DNA of 33,787 bases from Gordonia desulfuricans NBRC 100010 (GTDB lineage: Bacteria; Actinomycetota; Actinomycetes; Mycobacteriales; Mycobacteriaceae). The notes beneath the pieces are model-generated. The model ran no database searches. It was not told where the DNA came from and saw nothing but the letters and a program-made list of their open reading frames with translations. Made by a program: the position numbers and the translations under genes. The stretch covers positions 1 to 33,787 of the forward strand of contig NZ_BCNF01000099.1 in the NCBI RefSeq assembly GCF_001485495.1, given 5' to 3'. Below, piece after piece: positions 17,516 to 27,124 of the stretch; within the stretch, counting starts at the first letter, position 1, and every line of letters begins with the position of its first letter.

Positions 17516-19087
17516 TCAGCGTCGGCCCAGGAACCGGTCCATCGTGCGTTCGGCGAGCGCGGTGATGGTCAGTGACGGATTGACCAGGCCGACGGCGCCC
17601 AGCGCGAACGATCCGTCCACGACGTAGAGGTTGTCGTATCCCTTCACCGCACCGTCGAGGGTCGCCGCCTGACCGGCGACCACACCGCCCAGGCCGTGGA
17701 AGGTGGCACCGGAGCCGAAGCCGGAGGTCCGGTCGTAGATCGGAATGCCGTTGTGCGGGCGGCCGAATCGGGATTCGGTGCGCTCGTGGAACTGCTTGGC
17801 GAAGGCGATCGCCCGACGGTCCAGGACGCTGGTCTCGGCCGGATGCGGGTAGTTGAGCGTGGTGCCACCGGTCGAGCGGTCGTAATCGATGGTGCCGCGC
17901 TCGTCGGTGTGGACCTGGATGAGGTGGGTGGTGGCCAGCGATCCGGCGGGGGCCGGGAACGGGCTGGCCTGGTAGATCATGGTGGCCGGACCGCCGGGCA
18001 TCCGCTCCTCACGGATCCGGGCATAGCCGGGACCGCCCTGGATCGGGCCGTGCTGGTCGCGCAGTGCGGTGCGCACGATCAGGAAGTCGCCGTTGCCGCC
18101 GAAGCCGTTGCCGATCTTCGGGGAGAGCCGGGGCAGTGTGCCCTGCGCCCGTGCACGGACGAGCAGTGAGGTGGTGTGGAACGAACCGGCCGCCAGGAAC
18201 AGGTGATCGGCCTCGGCGGTGACGATGCGCACCGTGCGGCGGGCGTCGTCGATGAGCCGTGCCTTCACCACATATCCGGGGCGACGTGAGCGCTCGCGGA
18301 TCTCGAAGACCTCGTGCATCGGTTTGATGGTCACGAAGCCGGTGCGCTCGGCCGCGGGCAGATAGTTGCGGTCGACGGAGTTCTTGGCGCCGCTGTTGAC
18401 GCCGTAGGAGATGTCGCCGGTCGACATGCCGGCCGGGGCACGGCCGGCGAGTTCGGCGCGCACACGATCCCAGTCGACGGCGTACTCGACGAACTCCGGT
18501 CGAATGCCGTAGCGCGACACGACCTTCAGCCAGGAGCGGGCGCCGACGTAGTTGGGGTGGGCCAGGATGTCGTCGGGGACGCCGCTGGTGCCGAGCACCC
18601 CGCGGGCCCGCGGATAGTAGGTCCGCGCGAGCTCGTCGTAGTCGGAGCCGCCGGGGAAGACCTCGGTGAAGTCGTCCTTGTCGGGCTGGAGGGTGAACGC
18701 GCCGAACACCAGCGAACCGCCGCCGACGCCCGCACCGTGGACCGATTCGAGGCCGTTGCCGCGGATGGTCTCCAGCACGCCGGGATAGGGCTGTACCGGC
18801 GTGCGGCCGACGCTGGAGATGCCGGCGGAGGTGTCGAACCACGCGGCCCGGCGATCCGGGTTGGTGAAGGTGGCAAAGGTGTTGCCGTCGGGGCGGATCG
18901 GCCAGCGCCGGCCCCGCTCGAACACCGTGGTGCGGATGCCGGCCTCGCCCAGACGCAGCGCGGCGACCGCGCCGCCGAAGCCGCTGCCGATCACGATCGC
19001 GGTGGGGCCTTCGGCCGCATGCGCGGCGCCGGACATGGCGAGTGGGCCGGAGAGGGCACCTGCTCCGACGCCGGTGGCGCCGAGCAC
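17516..19087 (-). CDS. Cholesterol-oxidase-like GMC flavoprotein, disrupted N-terminus
   Basis: The read frame gives 523 aa from GTG 19087. It has the FAD dinucleotide fold IVIGSGFGGAVAALRL, GAGVGGGSLVFGAF, AAGSFHTTSLL, FHGLGGVV and the final NPSLTITALAER. This matches the class I (GMC) cholesterol oxidases, which turn 3-beta-hydroxysterols to ketones and make H2O2. The His of YHPLGG and the Asn of NPFVTITAL are kept. The isomerase Glu (E361 in FAEIAPLP of the Streptomyces enzyme) aligns with Gln in IYQASPFP. Upstream of GTG 19087 the same frame encodes a Tat-like RRALLRGAAG and runs into a stop at 19142-19144 with no normal start codon. ATG 19145 is in another frame, and removing one G/C between about 19123 and 19129 would join them. 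So either the gene carries a frameshift (or an error) in its signal peptide, or it starts at GTG 19087 without a Tat motif. The oxidase sits first in a five-gene operon. Confidence 0.82.
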   Translation of the reverse strand: MLGATGVGAGALSGPLAMSGAAHAAEGPTAIVIGSGFGGAVAALRLGEAGIRTTVFERGRRWPIRPDGNTFATFTNPDRRAAWFDTSAGISSVGRTPVQPYPGVLETIRGNGLESVHGAGVGGGSLVFGAFTLQPDKDDFTEVFPGGSDYDELARTYYPRARGVLGTSGVPDDILAHPNYVGARSWLKVVSRYGIRPEFVEYAVDWDRVRAELAGRAPAGMSTGDISYGVNSGAKNSVDRNYLPAAERTGFVTIKPMHEVFEIRERSRRPGYVVKARLIDDARRTVRIVTAEADHLFLAAGSFHTTSLLVRARAQGTLPRLSPKIGNGFGGNGDFLIVRTALRDQHGPIQGGPGYARIREERMPGGPATMIYQASPFPAPAGSLATTHLIQVHTDERGTIDYDRSTGGTTLNYPHPAETSVLDRRAIAFAKQFHERTESRFGRPHNGIPIYDRTSGFGSGATFHGLGGVVAGQAATLDGAVKGYDNLYVVDGSFALGAVGLVNPSLTITALAERTMDRFLGRR

Positions 19088-19145
19088 GCCCAGCCCGGCC
19101 GCGCCGCGCAGGAGTGCGCGGCGGGCGGGCCAGGGAGGGATTCAT
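19088..19145 (-). pseudogene. Out-of-frame signal-peptide segment of the oxidase
   Basis: ATG 19145 opens a frame reading MNPSLARPP that diverges from the oxidase frame, where the same DNA reads PARRALLRGAAGLG. A single-base deletion in the G-rich runs at about 19123-19129 (plus strand) would give a continuous Tat signal peptide starting MNPSLARRALLRGAAG. That is exactly what secreted oxidases of this family carry. Whether this is mutation, sequencing error or programmed variation cannot be decided here. Confidence 0.5.
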
Positions 19146-19169
19146 CGAGAAGTCTGAATGCACCCTGTG

Positions 19170-19203
19170 AAGTTAGCCAGAAAAACGACTTAGGGGAACC
19201 TAA
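19170..19203 (-). promoter_or_regulatory. Putative promoter of the oxidase operon with TTAGG/CCTAA palindrome
   Basis: TTAGG-GGAA-CCTAA (19190-19203) is a perfect inverted repeat. On the minus strand TTAGGTTCCCCTAA matches 12 of the first 14 positions of the DtxR/IdeR iron-box consensus, but the last five do not fit (12 of 19 overall). TAACTT (19170-19175) is a -10-like hexamer placed 17 bp downstream of the hexamer overlapping the palindrome. A weak iron box or another repressor's operator are both possible. Confidence 0.35.
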
Positions 19204-19271
19204 AGTTAGGACCGGCTATGTGATACATGTCACTGGCGTTCAGGGAATGCCGTTCCGGGCGTTCCGACGGG

Positions 19272-19838
19272 TCAACGCGACACCCGCACCGACTCCTCCA
19301 CGAGGTCGAGGACGGCGTGGAGATCATCGGTGGGCTGGCCGGTCGCCAGCCGGGTGATGAGTCCGTCGAGCACCAGGTCGAGGTACTTCACCAAGACCTC
19401 GGTGGGTACGTCCTCACGCAGCCGCCCCGACGCCCGGCCGCGTTCCAGCCGGTCCAGGGTGGCCTTCTCCAGATCGGCCGAATGGCCGAGCCAGGCATCG
19501 CGAAAGCTCTTGTCCGTCCGTAGTTTTCGTGCGATCTCGAGTCGGGTTCCGAGCCAGTCGAAGTCCTGCGGACGTGCCAGGACGTCCCGCATGACCTGCA
19601 CCAGACCGGCCTCGGCCGCCACGTCGGCCATCCGTTCGGCGTCTTCCTGCGCAAGCGCGAGGAACAGCGCCTCCTTGTCCTTGAAGTGGTGGAAGATCGC
19701 ACCCCGGGACAGGCCGGTCGACTCCTCGATCCGTTTGACGGTCGCACCGTCGTATCCGTACTCCGCAAAGCAATGCCGCGCGCCGTCGAGGATTTCCCGA
19801 CGACGCGCGGCAAGGCGGTCATCGCTGACCTTGGGCAC
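19272..19838 (-). CDS. acnR: AcnR-type TetR-family repressor of aconitase
   Basis: A 188-aa TetR-family regulator. Residues 10-60 are the helix-turn-helix domain (RREILDGARHCFAEYGYDGATVKRIEE, then GLSRGAIFHHFKDKEALF). The rest is the helical ligand/dimer domain. It is the counterpart of Rv1474c and of C. glutamicum AcnR, which represses aconitase. It lies 15 bp downstream of the aconitase gene on the same strand, the order seen in those organisms. GTG 19838 has a GAGGAG ribosome site; the nearer upstream ATG is followed at once by a stop. A matching 16-bp operator lies at the acn promoter, so the pair should form a negative feedback loop. In C. glutamicum the ligand is reported to be citrate with Mg; that detail is family knowledge, not seen here. 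Confidence 0.9.
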   Translation of the reverse strand: MPKVSDDRLAARRREILDGARHCFAEYGYDGATVKRIEESTGLSRGAIFHHFKDKEALFLALAQEDAERMADVAAEAGLVQVMRDVLARPQDFDWLGTRLEIARKLRTDKSFRDAWLGHSADLEKATLDRLERGRASGRLREDVPTEVLVKYLDLVLDGLITRLATGQPTDDLHAVLDLVEESVRVSR

Positions 19839-19853
19839 CTACATGCTCCTCGG

Positions 19854-22781
<2,928 letters not shown>

Positions 22782-22862
22782 TCACCCGACGGGCTGCGTC
22801 GGGGTCGTGCTGTACTCGGTGTCTCATCCAGCGACCACGGCGCTACCCGTGGCGACGTCCTC

Positions 22863-22868
22863 ATTCTA
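22863..22868 (-). promoter_or_regulatory. -10 element of the acn promoter
   Basis: On the minus strand, TAGAAT fits TANNNT. It lies directly downstream of the AcnR-like operator, which would therefore cover the -35 region. The leader to GTG 22652 would be about 200 nt. Confidence 0.45.
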
Positions 22869-22869
22869 A

Positions 22870-22885
22870 CAGTACGCACGTACTG
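22870..22885. promoter_or_regulatory. AcnR operator
   Basis: CAGTACGCACGTACTG is a near-perfect palindrome (7-bp arms, 2-bp centre). It fits the AcnR motif reported for C. glutamicum, CAGNACnnncGTACTG, at every fixed position. It overlaps the acn promoter just upstream of the -10 hexamer, and acnR lies in the same operon. This makes autogenous repression of acn-acnR very likely. Confidence 0.8.
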
Positions 22886-23076
22886 CTAACAAGGCGGACA
22901 CGCCGATGAAACGCGCCGGGGGTGGCCCCGGATGCTCACGACGATCCCATTTTGTCGTACCGTGCTGAGCGAGGTTCGACTACGGGTCACCTCACCCGGA
23001 CATTTAATGATCGTGAAACGTCTTCGCCACCCCGACCCGGCGAAACGGCGCACCCGACGAGTGAGGAACCATCGCC
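22886..23076. other. Spacer between divergent acn and the Rv1476-like gene
   Basis: The full gap from GTG 22652 to GTG 23077 is 424 bp. Its left half is the acn leader (22653-22862) and the AcnR operator. The right half (22886-23076) should hold the plus-strand promoter. A T/A-rich patch CATTTAATG (23011-23019) is the only -10-like candidate; no matching -35 is clear. I see no RNA gene or riboswitch. Confidence 0.35.
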
Positions 23077-23721
23077 GTGAGTCCTGAGCCCCTCGCCGAA
23101 GGACCGCTCTCTGGCCGAGCACCGTCCGACGGACCGCTGGTGCTCGCCGCGCCGGTGCCCGGCTCCACCTGGGAGCCGCCGGGCGATGTCGACCTCGCCG
23201 CGATCGCCGCGACGTTGAAGACCGATCACGTGTGGGGTCCGGCCGATCAGGTGCCGGGTCTGGAGAAGATCGTCTCCGACGCCCGGGCGCAGGGCCACGA
23301 CATCAACATCGTCGTGCTCACCGAGAAGATGCCCCGCTTCACGCTCTATCGCGACATCGCCACCGAGCTCCAGCACGAGGTGGGGGGCACCGTCCTGGTC
23401 CTCGGTCCGAATGCGGTCGGCAGCTCGTCGTCGGAGTTCAGCCGTGTGCAGCTGGAGGAGTCCACCGACAACCTCAGCCTGAGCAACCCCACCCAGGCCG
23501 CACGCGACATGGTCGACTACATCACCGATCCGGGGGTGAACTACACGCTCGTCACGATCGTGCTGATCGTGGTCGTCGTCATCGGGGCCGTCCTCGGCCG
23601 GCTGCGCACAGTGCGTCGGCGCCGGGATGCGGGGGAGCCGGGGGGCCAGACGGCTCCGGTGTCCGTCGGCCCCGCGGGCACCGACGGTGAGACGTCCGAC
23701 GGGCCGGCCGGGCCGCGCTGA
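23077..23721 (+). CDS. Rv1476-like single-pass membrane protein
   Basis: A 214-aa protein. A soluble domain of about 120 residues (about 33-150) reads as alternating beta strands and helices (GHDINIVVLTEKMP, GGTVLVLGPNAVG). One membrane helix follows (157-176, rich in Val and Ile), then a basic stop-transfer RLRTVRRRRD and a Gly/Pro-rich cytoplasmic tail. There is no N-terminal signal, so the soluble part may be extracytoplasmic only if inserted by the C-terminal helix; orientation is uncertain. It occupies the Rv1476 position between acn and ripA in the conserved gene order and shares its architecture. The GTG at 23077 has a GAGG-like site 10-15 bp upstream. The function of this family is not established; location next to ripA points to the cell envelope. 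Confidence 0.78.
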   Translation: MSPEPLAEGPLSGRAPSDGPLVLAAPVPGSTWEPPGDVDLAAIAATLKTDHVWGPADQVPGLEKIVSDARAQGHDINIVVLTEKMPRFTLYRDIATELQHEVGGTVLVLGPNAVGSSSSEFSRVQLEESTDNLSLSNPTQAARDMVDYITDPGVNYTLVTIVLIVVVVIGAVLGRLRTVRRRRDAGEPGGQTAPVSVGPAGTDGETSDGPAGPR

Positions 23722-24088
23722 CCGATCCCTCCCGCATCCAACCGGTACTCCGCCGGGGTTCACCGTGTGCTTTGCGCAGGATTCGACCGTGCGCTTCGCG
23801 CGGGGTGTTCCGCAGGAGCTCGGCGTGGACCGTCCGTGATCTCGCCGACGACGTCGGATGTTGCGAATTCTTTATCTGAACCGATTCGAGGTTCTTTCGG
23901 CAGTTCACGCCGATTTGTGCAGGTAATCACGCCGCTGTAATTCACCACAGTGGTTTTCCCCTGTGGCAAATGTGACGTACGGTTCCAATGTCACTTGTGG
24001 TTCGGATGTAGTCCACCGCGTCACATGTGATGTGTGTTGCGCATGGGGGTGCAGCGCTGATCGGGCCGGATGGCGAGGGAGTTCACTA
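23722..24088 (+). promoter_or_regulatory. ripA upstream region with GTCAC repeats
   Basis: A 367-bp gene-free stretch. TGTGAC (23971-23976), GTCACT (23990-23995) and GTCACA (24020-24025) are three GTCAC-type half-sites within 55 bp. They resemble the GTCACA motif reported for the response regulator MtrA, which controls ripA in mycobacteria. Just before them CCACAG (23945-23950) and CTGTGG (23961-23966) can form a 6-bp stem. Earlier, two imperfect 19-bp copies start at 23762 and 23786 (ACCGTGTGCTTTGCGCAGG type). I looked for a c-di-AMP riboswitch and did not find its conserved core. No promoter hexamers are convincing. Confidence 0.4.
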
Positions 24089-25603
24089 GTGAGGCGACGA
24101 ACCACTTCAGTGGTCCGCTCGATGCACGCTCGCGTCGTCGTGGCACTCATCGCCGCGGCCACCGCCGCGGTCGGCACCGTCGGACCCGCGTCGGCCGCCC
24201 CGTCGAGCGCACCCACATCCCCGGTGTCGTCGTTGATCAATCAGATCGCCCAGGTCAATCAGAACCTCAGCGACCTCGACCAGGCCGTCGCGCTCCGCCA
24301 GGAAGAGGTCAATCGTTCGGTCGTCGACTACCAGAACGCCCTGGCCGCCCAGCGCCTGGCACGCGTGGCCGCCGACAACGCCCAGAGCTCGCTGACCAAG
24401 GCCACCCAGGCCACCGCAGCCGCCCAGAAACGGTTCGACGACTACGTGCGATCGATCTACCTGCGGGGCGGCAACCAGGGCACCATGGCCGAGTACCTCT
24501 CCTCGGACGACCCGGATGCCGTACTCGGCCGGGTCAGCGTGATCGATCAGGTCGGCCGCGAACAGCAGCAGACCATCCGACGCCTGCAGGTCGCCCGCAA
24601 CCAGCAGGCCAACGACGTCGCCGCGCTCGAGGCCACACGGCGTCAGACCTCCTTCGCCACCGAGAGCGCCGAACAGCGTCGCGACGCGGCGGTGGCCTCG
24701 GTGTCGCAGGCCCGTGAGGCGATCGCCGATCAGCAGAAGAAGCGCGTCGCGCTGATCACGCAGCGCGACGAGACCCAGAAGCGACTCGACGCACTGCGCG
24801 GGACCGTCCGGCCGACCCCGGCGGCCGACCCCGCGCCGACAGACCTTCTGACCGGCCTGTTCCGAGCCCTGCCCGGACAGCCCGACCCCGGTCCCGTCGC
24901 CCCGGCCCCCAACCAGGCGGCCGGCGACAACGACAGCATGCAGGTCGCCGCCGAGGCCGCCGCCCGACTGGCCCTCGACGTCACCCAGAAGGTGCTGTCG
25001 GCGCTGGTCGGACAGGCGCAGGTGCCGCACTCGGAGCTCCTCGACGAACTCGGCGTGGGCGGCGCGGGCCTGGGCAGCGACGGCGGGGACACCCTGAGTT
25101 CGCGCCTCGGCACCGGCAGCCTCGGCTCGATCTTCGGCAGCTCGGGTGGCGGCGGCGGCGCGGTCCGCCCCGGACTCCGTGGTCCGCAGGCCGTCGAGAT
25201 CGTGGTCAACCGAGCGCTCTCGCAGCTCAACGTCCAGTACGCGTGGGGCGGCGGCGACGCCAACGGACCCACCCAGGGCATCCGCGACGGTGGTGTCGCC
25301 GACAGCTATGGCGACTACAACAAGGTCGGCTTCGACTGCTCCGGGCTGATGATCTACGCCTTCGCCGGTGTCGGCATCGAGCTACCGCACTACACCGGCT
25401 ACCAGTACACCTCCGGCCCGCAGTTCCCGCTGTCGCAGATGCAACGCGGCGACATGATCTTCTACGGCCCCAACGCGAGTACCCACGTGGCCCTCTATCT
25501 CGGCGACGGCAAGATGGTGGAGGCACCGCAGTCCGGCGACGTCGTCAAGGTCTCGCCACTGCGTACCGACGGCGCCATGCCCAACGTCGTCCGCCTGCTC
25601 TGA
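24089..25603 (+). CDS. ripA: RipA-type NlpC/P60 peptidoglycan endopeptidase
   Basis: A 504-aa secreted cell-wall hydrolase. The signal peptide has a long basic n-region (MRRRTTSVVRSMHAR) and a hydrophobic core ending in PASAAPS (about residue 36). Residues about 50-265 form a long coiled coil (QIAQVNQNLSDLDQAVALRQ). Next is a Pro/Gly-rich linker, then the NlpC/P60 domain from about 370. Catalytic residues are Cys417 (DCSGLMIY), His466 (STHVALYL) and Glu478 (MVEAP). Their spacing of 49 and 12 equals that of C383, H432 and E444 of M. tuberculosis RipA. The enzyme cleaves the D-Glu to diaminopimelate bond during septum splitting, and the coiled coil normally restrains it. GTG 24089 has a GAGGGAG site 7 bp upstream; ATG 24122 is a shorter alternative. 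A second hydrolase (ripB) does not follow, unlike M. tuberculosis. Confidence 0.93.
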   Translation: MRRRTTSVVRSMHARVVVALIAAATAAVGTVGPASAAPSSAPTSPVSSLINQIAQVNQNLSDLDQAVALRQEEVNRSVVDYQNALAAQRLARVAADNAQSSLTKATQATAAAQKRFDDYVRSIYLRGGNQGTMAEYLSSDDPDAVLGRVSVIDQVGREQQQTIRRLQVARNQQANDVAALEATRRQTSFATESAEQRRDAAVASVSQAREAIADQQKKRVALITQRDETQKRLDALRGTVRPTPAADPAPTDLLTGLFRALPGQPDPGPVAPAPNQAAGDNDSMQVAAEAAARLALDVTQKVLSALVGQAQVPHSELLDELGVGGAGLGSDGGDTLSSRLGTGSLGSIFGSSGGGGGAVRPGLRGPQAVEIVVNRALSQLNVQYAWGGGDANGPTQGIRDGGVADSYGDYNKVGFDCSGLMIYAFAGVGIELPHYTGYQYTSGPQFPLSQMQRGDMIFYGPNASTHVALYLGDGKMVEAPQSGDVVKVSPLRTDGAMPNVVRLL

Positions 25604-25655
25604 CGGCCGGCGCGCGCACGCGGACTTGTTTCACGGCCGCTCCCATCGCACGGCC

Positions 25656-25678
25656 CGTCCGGCCCGAACGGCCGGGTG
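25656..25678 (+). terminator. Probable ripA terminator hairpin
   Basis: CCGGCC (25659-25664) pairs with GGCCGG (25670-25675) around the 5-nt loop CGAAC, and wobble pairs lengthen the stem to about 9 bp. It lies some 50 bp after the ripA stop. No U-tract follows. Confidence 0.45.
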
Positions 25679-25912
25679 ACGTGCGCTGGGATGAGCCGTG
25701 GTCGAGGTGTACCCACCGATGGCCCGGCACCCGCCGGCGGCCGTCATCCGGCACGCCGACGCGCCCACGGGCTTCGTGGCGAGTTCTCAGGCCGCGCGGC
25801 TAGGCTGGCACACGATGCCCACGGCACCGGTGACGGTGGCCCGCGGCAGTCCAGGTGACGGTGACGTGCGATGCACGGCGTCCGTCGCGCCACGGAAGGA
25901 CAGGAGCAAGGG
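25679..25912 (+). promoter_or_regulatory. moxR upstream region
   Basis: The gene-free gap between ripA and moxR is 309 bp. After the hairpin, the only promoter-like hexamer is TAGGCT (25801-25806), about 105 bp before the moxR start, without a clear -35. The ribosome site AGGAG (25902-25906) precedes TTG 25913. No ripB-like coding sequence remains here. Confidence 0.35.
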
Positions 25913-27124
25913 TTGACCTCACATCCCAGTGCCGAGTCGCAGGCCACTGCCGTCACGGGCAAGGGTGCCGCGGGCGAGGGGGGCCTCGCACTGAGCGAAT
26001 CCGACGTGAAGCTGCTCGAGCGGGCCATCTACGAGGTCAAGCGCGTCATCGTCGGCCAGGATGAGCTCGTCGAACGGATCCTGGTGGGTCTGCTCGCCAA
26101 GGGACACATCCTGCTCGAGGGTGTGCCGGGTGTCGCCAAGACCCTGGCCGTGGAGACCTTCGCGACGGTCGTCGGCGGCAGTTTCTCGCGCGTGCAGTTC
26201 ACCCCCGACCTGGTGCCCACCGACCTCATCGGTACCCGCATCTACCGGCAGGGCCGGGAGGAGTTCGACACCGAGCTCGGTCCGGTGGTGGCCAACTTCC
26301 TGCTCGCCGATGAGATCAACCGCGCGCCCGCCAAGGTGCAGTCGGCGCTGCTGGAGGTGATGGCCGAACGGCATGTGTCGATCGGCGGCACCACCTACCC
26401 GATGCCCGAGCCGTTCCTGGTGATGGCCACCCAGAACCCGATCGAGAACGAGGGCGTGTACCCGCTGCCCGAGGCGCAGCGCGACCGCTTCCTGTTCAAG
26501 GTGCTCGTCGACTACCCGTCGGTGGAAGAGGAGCGCGAGATCGTCTACCGGATGGGCAACGTGCCGCCGAAGGCCTCGCAGGTCCTCGATCCGGCCGCGA
26601 TGATCCGGTTGCAGCAGACCGCCGCGAACGTCTTCGTCCACCATGCGCTGGTCGACTACGTGGTCCGCGTGATCAACGCGACCCGCCGGCCCGCCGAACT
26701 CGGCCTCACCGACGTCGACACCTGGCTGTCGTACGGCGCCTCACCGCGTGCGACGCTGGGTATCGTGGCCGCCGCCCGTGCCCTGGCGCTGGTGCGGGGC
26801 CGCGACTACGTGATCCCGCAGGACGTGGTCGAGGTGATCCCGGACGTGCTGCGTCACCGTCTGGTGCTCAGCTACGACGCGCTCGCCGACGAGGTGTCCG
26901 CCGACGCCGTGATCACCCGCATCCTGCAGACCGTCGGACTGCCCCAGGTGGGTGCGCAGTCGGTGCCGGCCCCGGCCGGACCGGTCGCCGGATACCCCCA
27001 GAACCCGCCTGTACACAACCCGCCTGTGCAGAACCCGGCTGCCCCCGCGGCGCCGAACGGCTATCCCGGAGCGGTGAATCCGACGGCCCCGGCGGACCGG
27101 ACGTCCGTGCAGTATGGCGGCTAA
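25913..27124 (+). CDS. moxR1: MoxR-family AAA+ ATPase
   Basis: A 403-aa cytoplasmic AAA+ ATPase. Residues 25-345 are the conserved core, with Walker A GVPGVAKT (70-77), Walker B LLADEINRAPAKVQSALLEVM, sensor 1 MATQNPIENEG and arginine-finger region PEAQRDRF. MoxR ATPases act as chaperones that load or activate partner proteins such as VWA-domain proteins. The next two genes, DUF58 and VWA, are the classic partners. The start is TTG 25913 because AGGAG lies 6-7 bp upstream; ATG 25871 has no such site. The C-terminal 55 residues are unusual: Pro-, Asn- and Ala-rich with repeats such as NPPVHNPPVQNP, probably disordered. The stop overlaps the DUF58 start by 11 bp. The position matches Rv1479. 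Confidence 0.92.
   Translation: MTSHPSAESQATAVTGKGAAGEGGLALSESDVKLLERAIYEVKRVIVGQDELVERILVGLLAKGHILLEGVPGVAKTLAVETFATVVGGSFSRVQFTPDLVPTDLIGTRIYRQGREEFDTELGPVVANFLLADEINRAPAKVQSALLEVMAERHVSIGGTTYPMPEPFLVMATQNPIENEGVYPLPEAQRDRFLFKVLVDYPSVEEEREIVYRMGNVPPKASQVLDPAAMIRLQQTAANVFVHHALVDYVVRVINATRRPAELGLTDVDTWLSYGASPRATLGIVAAARALALVRGRDYVIPQDVVEVIPDVLRHRLVLSYDALADEVSADAVITRILQTVGLPQVGAQSVPAPAGPVAGYPQNPPVHNPPVQNPAAPAAPNGYPGAVNPTAPADRTSVQYGG

Noticed and set aside
23722..24088. c-di-AMP (ydaO-type) riboswitch before ripA
   Set aside because: The conserved core of that riboswitch was not found; only short repeats and a 6-bp stem are seen.
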